Assembly: GCA_902168225.1 (NCBI GenBank)
Contig: CABHOW010000164.1
Coordinates: forward strand, 1-64,000
Direction of reading: 5' to 3'
Source: an uncultured Flavihumibacter sp.
Lineage (GTDB): Bacteria > Bacteroidota > Bacteroidia > Chitinophagales > Chitinophagaceae
Length of the DNA: 64,000 nt
The position numbers and the translations under genes are program-made. This document shows positions 8,096-15,803 of the stretch, one piece after another; the stretch's first letter is position 1; every line of letters starts with the position of its first letter. Below the pieces are notes generated by a model that made no database searches, was not told the origin of the DNA, and saw nothing but the letters and a program-made list of their open reading frames with translations.

Positions 8096-8386
8096 TGAGA
8101 TGCTGAACCTAGGAATAGAAGCTAAAGCAGATTTGAGTGCTTGATTTTCTTCCTCTATGTCGAAGTCGTCTTGTAACCCCAGCCAGAACTTAGCCGAGTT
8201 ACCAAAATATTTAGAGAACCGTAAGGCAGTATCCGCAGTTACTCTTCGATTGCCTTTAATGATAGCAGAAATCCGTGGCTGAGGAATACCGGTGTCTTTG
8301 GAAAGCCTATACGCGGAAATGCCAAGTGGGAGAAGGAACTCCTCCAGTAAGATTTCGCCGGGATGGATATTTCTGAGCCGTTTCAT
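8087..8386 (-). CDS. higA: HigA-family antitoxin (XRE helix-turn-helix)
   Basis: A 99-residue antitoxin with the HigA signature: HPGEILLEEFLLPLGISAYRLS, then GIPQPRISAIIKGNRRVTADTALRFSKYF. The central HTH binds operator DNA and the protein neutralises the HigB RNase. The toxin gene is 10 bp upstream, the toxin-first order typical of higBA, and the pair likely autorepresses. The stop codon (GTA TAA) lies inside the right core of the adjacent attC. Such modules are well known as stabilisers of sedentary cassette arrays. Confidence 0.93.
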   Translation of the reverse strand: MKRLRNIHPGEILLEEFLLPLGISAYRLSKDTGIPQPRISAIIKGNRRVTADTALRFSKYFGNSAKFWLGLQDDFDIEEENQALKSALASIPRFSISAV

Positions 8387-8396
8387 TTGTTAACGT

Positions 8397-8678
8397 TTAG
8401 TGGTAATCTATGATTTCAACATCGGAAGCGTTACCTGACGCCCATTTGAAAATGATACGCCATTGGTTATTTATCCGGATTGAATAAAAATCTTTTAGAT
8501 TTCCTTTTAGTTTCTCCAGCTTATTGGATGGAGGTATCTGCAAATCTGTGAGATTTTGGGAGTTGTTCAGCATTCTGAGCTTGCGCCTACCAATTTCCTG
8601 AATCTCGTTCGGTATTTTCTTTACTCTTTCACCGTCCCATATTTTCTGAGAGTCTTTAGAGCCGAATGAAAGAATCAT
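8397..8678 (-). CDS. higB: HigB/RelE-family mRNA interferase toxin
   Basis: A 93-residue RelE/HigB toxin that cuts mRNA on the ribosome. The family landmarks are GRRKLRMLNNSQNLTDL, KLEKLKGNLKDFYSIRINNQWRIIF and the C-terminal DVEIIDYH, with basic residues and the terminal His in the usual catalytic positions. It is full length compared with the family. It precedes higA by 10 bp and the two form one cassette between sites 8037-8095 and 8744-8877. Confidence 0.93.
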   Translation of the reverse strand: MILSFGSKDSQKIWDGERVKKIPNEIQEIGRRKLRMLNNSQNLTDLQIPPSNKLEKLKGNLKDFYSIRINNQWRIIFKWASGNASDVEIIDYH

Positions 8679-8743
8679 GCCTGTAATTTTCGATACTTAC
8701 GCCAAAGGTAAGTAAACTTCGAAAATTGAGAAAATAAATTTGT

Positions 8744-8877
8744 GCCGCATAACGTTAAAGTGTTTATGAAGTTGTGGTATTTGAAAACGTTAGTTTCAAT
8801 TAACCACGAAAGCAAAATAGTGATTTAAAGCTGAATGCTTAATGTCCACCCACAATTTCATAAACATAATGTTAGCT
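8744..8877. repeat. attC-like site, family B variant
   Basis: Left core CATAACG, right core TAATGTTAGCTG. Arms GTTTATGAAGTTGTGG and CCACAATTTCATAAAC pair well. It retains the GGTATTTGAAAA block typical of family B. Confidence 0.75.
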
Positions 8878-9522
8878 GAGGTTTTTGTCCACCAATTTCA
8901 TTACTTCTGAAAACACTTTCTCGGTGTCTCTAACGTAGTCAAGAATAGCGTCCGTGTACTTACTTTCTAATGTATATTTTTCTTTGATAAAGGACTTTGG
9001 TGTCGCCCATCCTCCACTTCTTATGTCTACATAGAAACCATTGTTCTTATCATTATTTGCTTTGTCAGCCCATAAGGCTATTTCATCATAGGTAACTTTT
9101 CTTTCTTCAAATCGCTTAACCAAGTCTTTAACCTTAAACCATGGCGAGAAGTCAGCCAATGTTTTTTGCTTTATTTCGTCAGGTATTTGGTCTATTATCC
9201 CTAAAAATTTGTCGAATACTTCCAAGTCTGTTTTGAACCTTTTGAGTTGAACCTCATGAACTGCTGCAATTCCTTTTAAATGGTCATGTTTGACTGTATG
9301 CTTTCTGAAAACTTCTTTGAAGTCGTTGATTTCTGTATTAGGATTATAATGCTTGATTAAAATGAAATTAGCTTTTACAGCCTCTTCGGCTGCTAATATA
9401 TTGAGAGAACAAGCAATGCCATATTCGCCTTCTGCAAATGACAAATCAGCAATTTTCTTTAAACTCAATGAATTTTCTAAAGTAAGTTTAAAACCATCAA
9501 TGTAAAAATCTGTATTGTCCAT
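8872..9522 (-). CDS. AbiV-family abortive infection protein
   Basis: A 216-residue all-alpha protein resembling the AbiV abortive-infection family, which in Lactococcus blocks phage translation. It opens with helices ending in YGIACSLNILAAEEAVKANF, the family's characteristic alanine-rich helix, followed by the HDHLKGI motif (a His-x-x-x pattern conserved in AbiV) and GFYVDIRSGGWATP. No signal peptide or membrane segment is present. The stop codon lies in the attC right core (AGC TAA). A phage-defence role is inferred from the family and from the array context; the target here is unknown. Confidence 0.68.
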   Translation of the reverse strand: MDNTDFYIDGFKLTLENSLSLKKIADLSFAEGEYGIACSLNILAAEEAVKANFILIKHYNPNTEINDFKEVFRKHTVKHDHLKGIAAVHEVQLKRFKTDLEVFDKFLGIIDQIPDEIKQKTLADFSPWFKVKDLVKRFEERKVTYDEIALWADKANNDKNNGFYVDIRSGGWATPKSFIKEKYTLESKYTDAILDYVRDTEKVFSEVMKLVDKNLS

Positions 9523-9549
9523 TTCGTTAAAGTAGCAGTCGTAAAATCT

Positions 9550-9753
9550 CAGCTAACGTCTATGGCTTTAAGCAGTTGGGGAAAGATCCTACGTCGCCCC
9601 TGGCTTGCCGTTGCTGAATAAATATACCAAAAGTTGAGAATATATTCTGCCGATGCTCAAAATTCCGTCAAGCTGGAACTGATGCTGGGATTTTTGCTGA
9701 AGCTGAATGACGCTATTCGTCAGCTCAATTGCTGCAATGCAATGTTAGTGGCA
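9550..9753. repeat. attC-like site, family A
   Basis: Left core GCTAACG, right core CAATGTTAGTGG. Arms AAGCAGTTGGGG and CAATTGCTGCAATGC. Central blocks GACGCTATTCGTCAG and AAATATACCAAAAGTTGAGA are shared by all family A copies. Confidence 0.85.
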
Positions 9754-9768
9754 GCCCTCTGCGGTTGC

Positions 9769-10590
9769 TTAATTCGAGTTGATCGAAGAAATTACAGCAA
9801 GAACAATATCTGAGTATAACTCTTCGGAAAGCCTTTCGTAAATCTCAGACTCTATTTCAGAGTCAAAACCTAAATCATTCCACGATCCCATACCCCCAAA
9901 AACCCAAGCCATCCCCGCTGAAAATAAAAGCTGTCTTGTGGTAAGAGTATATATACTTGATGGAAGTAAATCTTTGTGATAATAGTTTTCACTCGGATTT
10001 AAACTGTCAAGATTCAGTTCGGCTTTTGTGAATTGAGTTCCCCAATCTTCTAATTTTTGTTTGTATGCAAATGCTGCTATTTCACTTAAGGTTTTCTTGA
10101 GTTTATCTTTTATTTCTGATTGGTTAATCTGGCGGTTCTCTGTTGGCTGTCCTTTGACTATCTCTGCATAATTAACTGTCCAGATTTTTCTGTCCGGGTC
10201 GTTTTCATTTGTAACATCCCATCTGTTCACCCAAAAATTTGAATAATTTGGATAGATGGCTTCAATGTACCAGATTCCACCACCGCCAGAAAGTCCAGCT
10301 AACTTATGATCTTTTGAAAATGACTGATCTTTTGAAAATTCAAATGCTAGACGTAATTTCTGACATCCTCCTTTTTTTAGATGAGTAAACCATTCAATTG
10401 GATCAGTTGCGATTATTTTCTCTTTTCTTTTGAAGAAGAAAAATGGCTTATAAAATTCTCTGAAATCAACTCGATTGCAAAATTGGAAAACTGAGTTAAT
10501 GGGGTAATAATTCAAAAGATTTGTACCGTTTTCTAAATAATCATTACCATACGCTGCAAGGGAAATGATTTGTACTAAATTTCCTGTCAT
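9769..10590 (-). CDS. Cassette protein of unknown function (273 aa)
   Basis: No family recognised. The protein is soluble-looking, with a basic, aromatic-rich N-terminal half (FYKPFFFFKRKEK), a glycine run (LAGLSGGGGIWYIEA) and an acidic helical C-terminus. The frame extends to 10677, but that part is translated from the attC at 10610-10793, so the ATG at 10590 is used. It is a single-gene cassette bounded by a family A site on the left and a family C site on the right. Confidence 0.7.
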   Translation of the reverse strand: MTGNLVQIISLAAYGNDYLENGTNLLNYYPINSVFQFCNRVDFREFYKPFFFFKRKEKIIATDPIEWFTHLKKGGCQKLRLAFEFSKDQSFSKDHKLAGLSGGGGIWYIEAIYPNYSNFWVNRWDVTNENDPDRKIWTVNYAEIVKGQPTENRQINQSEIKDKLKKTLSEIAAFAYKQKLEDWGTQFTKAELNLDSLNPSENYYHKDLLPSSIYTLTTRQLLFSAGMAWVFGGMGSWNDLGFDSEIESEIYERLSEELYSDIVLAVISSINSN

Positions 10591-10609
10591 TGTCTTTTTT
10601 ATAGGGTTG

Positions 10610-10793
10610 CCACTAACGTTGCCGCACAGGCGAAGGTTGCACGGATAAATTTTTCGCTCGCTTGGCCATTCCGCCATAACGAGACTAAAGTCAAATTACT
10701 AAAGTTTGGTCATCCGCCAAGGAGGGACAACTGCTGATGGACCATTCGCCTAGGCGGACAAAAGCCCAACTTTTGCCTGTGCAATTTTAGCAG
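10610..10793. repeat. attC-like site, family C
   Basis: Left core CTAACG, right end GCAATTTTAGCAGC, where GTTAG has become TTTAG. Arms GCACAGGCGAAGGTTG and CAACTTTTGCCTGTGC are almost perfectly complementary. Confidence 0.8.
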
Positions 10794-10800
10794 CTGTTTT

Positions 10801-11529
10801 CTATTCTTTTGTTCCCCAGACCTCATACGAACATACAATTCTGTCGGTTGCTGATTTTATATTTTTAACACTTACGGCATTAATAGATACTTGTGATTTT
10901 TGACTGGAAAAATTCGGAACTAGCTTAGTGCTATAAATAGAAAATATATTAGATAGGTTTGTAGAGTTACATAAATTAAAATCAACTTCGTCAATTTTAG
11001 AATATTTCGGAAGTATAATACTTTGGCTTCTATATTCTGGTCCTCCTTGAGCATTTTGTAAAATAGTTACGCCTTTACAATGTAAAATACCATCTACAAC
11101 TTCACAAGTCGGTTTAATTTCTTGTGTGTTACAATTGTTTTTCACAGCTCGTATTGAACGTTTAAATATTACTTTATAAATCAAAGAATCTCTACTAATT
11201 GCAGGAGCACAGTCGCCGCAAGAAATTGGGATTGATAGCATGTATCTATAGTCAAGTATATTAGATATTTCCCATCCAAGAGATCCATATTTAGTTAAAA
11301 GGTTATCAAACTGTAAGTGTACAGAATCTTTTGTATCAGGGTATTGATGGTTTCTTGCTAAAAAAGGGCCAGTAGAATTTCCTTGTGAAAGGCGCACAAG
11401 GACTCCTGATATAGTTCGATATTCAAAAGCATTTTCACCTCTAGTTTGGTTATGAGTTTTTATTGACTGCCCAAACGAGGAAAAAGAAATTAGCAAGAAT
11501 AGATGTGTAAGTTGGCTTTTATAGTTCAT
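10801..11529 (-). CDS. Secreted cassette protein of unknown function (242 aa)
   Basis: From the ATG at 11529 the product has a clear signal peptide (LTHLFLLISFSSFGQ). A cysteine-rich middle follows (SCGDCAPAI; NNCNTQEIKPTCEVVDGILHC), suggesting disulfides in the periplasm or outside the cell. No family is recognised. The open frame to 11727 is attC-derived and rejected. It is a single-gene cassette. Confidence 0.72.
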   Translation of the reverse strand: MNYKSQLTHLFLLISFSSFGQSIKTHNQTRGENAFEYRTISGVLVRLSQGNSTGPFLARNHQYPDTKDSVHLQFDNLLTKYGSLGWEISNILDYRYMLSIPISCGDCAPAISRDSLIYKVIFKRSIRAVKNNCNTQEIKPTCEVVDGILHCKGVTILQNAQGGPEYRSQSIILPKYSKIDEVDFNLCNSTNLSNIFSIYSTKLVPNFSSQKSQVSINAVSVKNIKSATDRIVCSYEVWGTKE

Positions 11530-11552
11530 AGTAAACGGTTTAGAAATTAAAT

Positions 11553-11725
11553 AGCTACCAACTGCCCAGGCTTTGCGGAGGGCGGGGGAGATGTTCCTTC
11601 TGCTGGCTTGGCCATCCCGCCACAGCGGGACTAAAGCTAAATTACTGAAGTTAGTTTGAAATACAAAAGCCGTTGGACGATACCCCAAAACCCAACTTTT
11701 GTCAAGCCCCATGTTGTTTGTAGCC
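11553..11725. repeat. attC-like site, family C
   Basis: Left core CTACCAACTGCCCAGGC, right core CATGTTGTTTGTAGCC. Arms CTTTGCGGAGGGCGGGG and CCCAACTTTTGTCAAG. A CCCGCCACAGCGGG hairpin lies inside. Confidence 0.75.
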
Positions 11726-11875
11726 ACATTGTCAATAAGTTCTTTGTAATAAGTAAATTATGTATATTAATTAGTTTTAACTAAAATAAATTTTGCTGTA
11801 TAGTAAAAATGTTTACTTTTACATCGAACTAGTGAAACCCCGAATGGGACGTAGCTGGTGGTTTAAAAGTATTTT

Positions 11876-11904
11876 GCCAGACGCTAAAACGTCTGGTTTT
11901 TTAT
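11876..11904 (+). terminator. Rho-independent terminator on the plus strand
   Basis: Stem CCAGACG (11877-11883), loop CTAAAA, stem CGTCTGG (11890-11896), followed by T6. The T tract is on the plus-strand side, so it would stop a transcript running against the array genes. It overlaps the stop codon of the minus-strand DUF3800 gene. Confidence 0.65.
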
Positions 11905-12695
11905 TTATTTCTAGGATAGTAGACAAATCCAAATTCATTTTTTTTACTTGCATTTAGGTTTAGTTTTGGTTTAATTAAGTTAAGTAATTTTACTTCATCG
12001 CCATAATCTAAAACATCTAAAACTCTTTTGCTCCAATTCATTTTTTGATTTACTAATTGCTGTTTTGCGTATAGACTTACAACAAAACATATCATGTCTG
12101 CCAACTGTATTAGATAAGAGTCTTTTGAATTTTTAGGTAATGGGTCTTCAATTAGTTTTTCAATTTCCTTTCTGTAAGTGTCATAGTTAAACATTGATGG
12201 AATAAAATTAATTTTTTGAATTTGCCTTGTAGTTGAACGCATTTTGCTTACACGTCCTTCGTCGGTAATTATCATAAACCTATTATCTGGATTTATGTTT
12301 AAATCATTTTCAATTCTTTGAACGTTATATGTTAATGCATTTTTTAAAACATCGTAGTCCGGTCTATTTATATTATTTTTATTTATTACAACTGAAATTG
12401 TTTTAAAGTCTATAAGGTTAATGTATTTGAAAAAGTCAAAAACTAAGTTTTTTCTTGTTTTTTTATCGTACTTCCCATGATAAGGATGTTTGTCAGTTAT
12501 AAACTCATTAGTGTGAAACTCTTGCTTTATTGGTAAGCTATATTGATTAAATAACTGCTTTCTAATCTCGTAAAGTCGTCGATAATTTTCTTTCCAAGAT
12601 GAGTGATGAAAATATATACTCGTCAAAACAAATAGGTCAGATGATTTATTAGGATAACCGTCATCTCCACTTTCGTCAAAATAACTAATAAACAT
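11901..12695 (-). CDS. DUF3800 domain protein (RNase H-like fold)
   Basis: A 264-residue DUF3800 protein. The N-terminal motif YFDESGD (5-11) carries the conserved acidic residues, and QLADMICFVVSLY in the C-terminal third carries the matching acidic helix; together these resemble an RNase H-like active site. The family is frequent on mobile elements and in defence neighbourhoods, without a proven reaction. It is a single-gene cassette. About 175 bp of noncoding DNA lie between its stop and the next attC, containing the plus-strand terminator. Confidence 0.85.
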   Translation of the reverse strand: MFISYFDESGDDGYPNKSSDLFVLTSIYFHHSSWKENYRRLYEIRKQLFNQYSLPIKQEFHTNEFITDKHPYHGKYDKKTRKNLVFDFFKYINLIDFKTISVVINKNNINRPDYDVLKNALTYNVQRIENDLNINPDNRFMIITDEGRVSKMRSTTRQIQKINFIPSMFNYDTYRKEIEKLIEDPLPKNSKDSYLIQLADMICFVVSLYAKQQLVNQKMNWSKRVLDVLDYGDEVKLLNLIKPKLNLNASKKNEFGFVYYPRNK

Positions 12696-12724
12696 ATTTT
12701 AATTATTCAGGGTCTTTTTAATGG

Positions 12725-12926
12725 TTATACATAACGGACAGGGCCTTGTGCAGGTTGGGAAATAGCGTTCCGTCTGCCCATAACCAAGTTGATGATTGCA
12801 ATATTGCTGATGTTTTGCTCATTTGTCAAATTTATAACGTCAAGCTGGAACTGATACTAGAATTTTTGTTGAAGCTAAAAGACGCTATTCGTCAGCCCCA
12901 ATTGCTACAATGCAATGTTGTGAGCA
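12725..12926. repeat. attC-like site, family A variant
   Basis: The right two-thirds is family A (GACGCTATTCGTCAGCCCCA, then CAATGTTGTGAGCAG). The left arm TTGTGCAGGTTGGG is closer to other families, so the element looks like a hybrid. Left core CATAACGG. Confidence 0.75.
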
Positions 12927-12929
12927 GCT

Positions 12930-13406
12930 TTATGAAATTAGGACTGATTGCCATTTCCCGGATTCAGCAAATTCTTTGATAACATCATTTCGATTGTTCA
13001 ATAACTTAGTCATATACCTTATGAGAAATAATTTGTCAGCAATTTTTCCAAGTATCCCTAAAGGAGTTTTGAAATCAAACACATCTACCATTTTAACAAC
13101 TCCATTGATGTTCTCAAAATAGTGATCATGTATGAAACATTTAAAAGCTCCTTTCACTTGTTCGTCTCTAAAATGATAAGGTCTGTCAAATTTTGTAATT
13201 TTAGATGTTAGTTTTTGTCGGATTCCGAAGTGTGTAGCTTCCCAAGTTACAGTTTCATTTAAATTAATTAGTCCATTTGTTTTTCCGGCTATCGCTTTTT
13301 CATTAGTTTCTGCAGTTGAAATTTGATGCAGGTCGATGCTTCTTGCTAAATCAAAGCATTTTTCAATGTCGGTTTTAATAAATGTTACTAATTCGATCTT
13401 GGGCAT
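12930..13406 (-). CDS. SRPBCC (START-like) ligand-binding domain protein
   Basis: A 158-residue protein matching the SRPBCC helix-grip fold: a beta strand and helix start (MPKIELVTFIKTDIEKCFDLARSIDLH), the middle GLINLNETVTWEATHFGIRQKL pattern common in cell-division-inhibitor-like SRPBCC proteins, and a DVFDFKTPLGILGKIADKLFL C-terminal segment. It probably binds a hydrophobic ligand. The ATG at 13406 is preferred because the longer frame to 13472 enters the flanking attC. Single-gene cassette. Confidence 0.8.
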   Translation of the reverse strand: MPKIELVTFIKTDIEKCFDLARSIDLHQISTAETNEKAIAGKTNGLINLNETVTWEATHFGIRQKLTSKITKFDRPYHFRDEQVKGAFKCFIHDHYFENINGVVKMVDVFDFKTPLGILGKIADKLFLIRYMTKLLNNRNDVIKEFAESGKWQSVLIS

Positions 13407-13432
13407 CGCATTCTTAAAGAGTTTAATAAATT

Positions 13433-13635
13433 GCATACAACGTTCGAGTATTTGCGAAGGCAGGGAATTCATTGCTTGTCCAGCCCGTTACAAATACCCA
13501 TTTTAAAATATGTTGTTGAAGTTAAGTACTAAAACTGAACATTGAACGTCGAGCCCGAACTGTTGCTGATGTTTGCACATAGTTGATATTATAATGTCCA
13601 GCCCTGCTTTTGCAAATACTTTTGTTGTAGGCAGG
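13433..13635. repeat. attC-like site, family E-like
   Basis: Left core CATACAACGTTCGAG, right core CTTTTGTTGTAGG. Arms GTATTTGCGAAGGCAGGG and CCCTGCTTTTGCAAATAC pair almost fully. Confidence 0.75.
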
Positions 13636-13664
13636 CTTGGATGATTCTAACTTAAATCTTCATG

Positions 13665-14765
13665 TCAAAACAAGTTTGGATAAAAGTCCGATTCTAAGTC
13701 GCCTCTAAAATTCTTATCATTGAAGTCATCAGCGAAACTATCTATTTCATCGTCAAAGTATACAACATGGCTTTCGGTAAACTCTATTTCAGAATATTTA
13801 TTTAAGCCCCAAAATTTTTCATTGTCATTTTTAATTTCAATTCTTTCAAAACCTTCTCCTTCTTTAAAATCATATCGCACTCTACGATATAATTTGTCTT
13901 CAAAGTCTTTATAATTTTTTGAGTCGTTTTTAAATTGAACAACTTCGTTAAAAAAAAGCCAACCAATTCCGATATTTCTATATCCTGGATGTTGAGTTGC
14001 TAGGATAATGTATATGTTTGTCAACCTCTCTTTAATTTCTGGAGAATATATATAGTATAGTTTGTAAGTTTCTTTGTCTTTAACTCTAACGACTTTCAAA
14101 TCCTCTATAAAGACAAAATATTTGTCTTGTTTCAAATCAGGATAATCAACCCATACTTTAACTTCATACCCCTTAATATCCTTTTTTTGTGATTGAACAG
14201 TAAAGCCTATTTTTTCTCTTAACAAAGATTTTCGGCTATTTACATCTGACCAATTTGTCAATTTGTAGTCTGAAAATGATAAATCAAAAAAGTTTGCAAG
14301 TTCGCTACTGCTGTAAATTTCCTTTTTGTTTTTTTCCGCTGGTATTGAAAAAATAGTTGAGTGATTTCCTTGCAATACCCGTTGAATTTTTGAATCATAA
14401 ATTAAAATACCTGCCATGAAATTGTTCAATTTGATTTCTTTTACAAATTCATTGGGACGAATTACAAATTGAATCACTTCAGAAACAAAAGCTTTCTTGT
14501 TTTCGTCACGCAACACCATTAAATATTTACGGTAGGGAAGCTCGTCAATTGAGGCAATGTCAATACTTCTGAATTTTTCAAAGGGAATTTCTACTGTCTT
14601 AGTTATTATTTTTTTCTTTTCGCTGCTGAAAAATGATGGGAAGTTCTGAATTGTAACTTCAAACTTAACTGATGGAAAACCTTTCGTTGACATATCTCTA
14701 TGAAATGTTGGAGCAGAGGCTATGAAAGCTTTTTCATTTTCTGGTACTATGTGAAGCTCTTTCAT
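13665..14765 (-). CDS. Cassette protein of unknown function (366 aa)
   Basis: No family recognised. A soluble protein with mixed alpha/beta character, a stretch FVIRPNEFVKEIKLNNFMAG and an acidic C-terminus (FDDEIDSFADDFNDKNF). No signal peptide or membrane segment. It is the cassette immediately downstream of the first 288-bp integrase-tail/attI segment, the position a newly inserted cassette would occupy. Confidence 0.72.
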   Translation of the reverse strand: MKELHIVPENEKAFIASAPTFHRDMSTKGFPSVKFEVTIQNFPSFFSSEKKKIITKTVEIPFEKFRSIDIASIDELPYRKYLMVLRDENKKAFVSEVIQFVIRPNEFVKEIKLNNFMAGILIYDSKIQRVLQGNHSTIFSIPAEKNKKEIYSSSELANFFDLSFSDYKLTNWSDVNSRKSLLREKIGFTVQSQKKDIKGYEVKVWVDYPDLKQDKYFVFIEDLKVVRVKDKETYKLYYIYSPEIKERLTNIYIILATQHPGYRNIGIGWLFFNEVVQFKNDSKNYKDFEDKLYRRVRYDFKEGEGFERIEIKNDNEKFWGLNKYSEIEFTESHVVYFDDEIDSFADDFNDKNFRGDLESDFYPNLF

Positions 14766-14888
14766 TTTGTTCTATTCTGTTTTAAGAGGAGTGTCACCTT
14801 GCTTGCCTACAACACTTAAATATACGAACTCATAATGAATTTAAAGAGCCTGTTTCAACGTAAAATTTGTGCACTTTTGGGGGTTGAT

Positions 14889-14937
14889 GTTCGTTTTTTT
14901 GGGTAGATGATAGGGTTGTCTATTCAAAAAAACGAAC
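14889..14937 (-). terminator. Hairpin after the integrase tail, copy 1
   Basis: Twelve-base arms GTTCGTTTTTTT and AAAAAAACGAAC are extended inward with G-U pairs by GGGTAGA and TCTATTC, about 19 paired positions around an 11-base loop. It lies just after the recombinase stop, so it may terminate that gene or be part of attI structure. Confidence 0.5.
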
Positions 14938-14942
14938 GAATT

Positions 14943-15097
14943 TTAGAAGTCTAATCTGTCTAATAGGCTCTCTATTCTACCTAACTCTTTCTTGCTCACA
15001 TGCGTATATCGCATCGTAGTTTTGATACTATTATGTCCCAATAACTCCTGTATAATTCGAATATCGGTTCCCGCCTCCATCAGAGTCAATGCGTGAC
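14943..15097 (-). pseudogene. C-terminal remnant of a tyrosine recombinase (integron-integrase-like), copy 1
   Basis: About 50 codons ending at a TAA (14943-14945) encode [20 protein letters not shown] followed by [19 protein letters not shown] and a terminal LLDRLDF. The LLGH box and the YTHV nucleophile-Tyr motif are present, while the N-terminal domains and the Arg-I box are absent; the fragment begins within the HxxR region. GTDIR-LLGH-YTHV agrees with IntI/Xer-type enzymes, and the ES-LDRL tail is common in Bacteroidota integrases. It cannot be active alone. Confidence 0.8.
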
Positions 15098-15170
15098 AAC
15101 AGCCGATGAGCCTACCGACTAGGCGGGCAAAAGTCCGCCTTTTGCAAAGCCACTTGTTGTGCGCTTGTAC
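15098..15170. repeat. Chimeric attC: left core in integrase tail, family C-like right half
   Basis: Downstream of GTGACAAC the sequence is attC-like: CTAGGCGGGC, CCGCCTTTTGCAAAGCC, then CTTGTTGTGCGC. The normal left half is replaced by the 288-bp segment, so only the right half is original. Confidence 0.6.
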
Positions 15171-15173
15171 TTC

Positions 15174-15596
15174 CTATTCGAATTTCAATGTAAAAATCAA
15201 TATTTCATTAGTCTCTTTATTCCAAGTATTTTCGATAAGAAACATGTTAAGTGGACGTCCATTATTGTCTGAGCGAAGCTTTAACACGTGATTTATACTT
15301 AATAAAATTATTTTTTCGTATGATGGGCCTTCAAAGGCGGAAAAGCTATTTTCAGTAGTTACCTGTAAATGGTAAGAACAACGGTTACTTTTGGTGTCAG
15401 TAAAATATTTGATATGAAGTGAGTCCGTGGCTTTTAATGAACTTAGTCTCAATGAGATGATATTCTGGTTTCCTGCCTTATTAAACTCTTGAATTTTTTC
15501 TTTGTTTAAATAAACTTGCCAATAGTCAAGTGAAATTGGCTGACAATTTTTAAAAGTTACAGGATATAAGAATAAAACAAAAAGATAGTTTAGCAT
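15174..15596 (-). CDS. Small secreted cassette protein of unknown function (140 aa)
   Basis: The product begins with a hydrophobic signal-like segment (MLNYLFVLFLYPVTF) and continues as a beta-rich domain (SLDYWQVYLNKEKIQEFN, RCSYHLQVTTENSFSAFEG, EILIFTLKFE). No family recognised. It is likely exported. Single-gene cassette between the chimeric site and 15624-15800. Confidence 0.65.
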   Translation of the reverse strand: MLNYLFVLFLYPVTFKNCQPISLDYWQVYLNKEKIQEFNKAGNQNIISLRLSSLKATDSLHIKYFTDTKSNRCSYHLQVTTENSFSAFEGPSYEKIILLSINHVLKLRSDNNGRPLNMFLIENTWNKETNEILIFTLKFE

Positions 15597-15623
15597 AAGA
15601 GTTTATTACTAAAGTTTGCATAT

Positions 15624-15800
15624 CGCACAACGAACTCGCGTTTACTGAGTAAGGGAATAGTATTACTGCCTTAGTTTACACGCAAGTTGCTAGAGTAAAT
15701 TAGCGAGAATTTTGAAATAAAACAAAGAGATTATTATAGAATTACAAATTACGGTATAAAACTGAGTTGCCCTTATCGCATAAACGCATTGTTGGGTGCA
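15624..15800. repeat. attC-like site, unclassified
   Basis: Left core GCACAACG, right core CATTGTTGGGTGC. Arms GCGTTTACTGAGTAAGGG and CCCTTATCGCATAAACGC pair well but match none of the main families. Confidence 0.7.
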
Positions 15801-15803
15801 GCC

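Larger units (their letters stand above)
14813..15100 (-). mobile_element. 288-bp integrase-tail plus attI-like segment, copy 1
   Basis: Bounded by AAC triplets (14811-14813 and 15098-15100), the position of GTT cleavage on the minus strand. Reading the minus strand it holds the 3' end of a tyrosine recombinase, a long hairpin (14889-14937) and an end reading TATATTTAAGTGTTG. It is co-linear, without indels, with 38188-38475. It appears to be an array-borne copy of the integron platform's tail and attI rather than ordinary cargo. Confidence 0.7.

Noticed and set aside
10591-10677. Longer N-terminus for the 9769 gene, and similar extensions of the 252, 10801, 12930 and 19292 genes
   Set aside because: The extra residues are translated from attC sequence and vary with attC family, so internal ATGs that start conserved or signal-peptide sequence were used.
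12746-12979. Plus-strand ORFs inside family A attC sites (also at 36225-36437)
   Set aside because: They recur because the attC sequence recurs, and run into the antisense of real genes.
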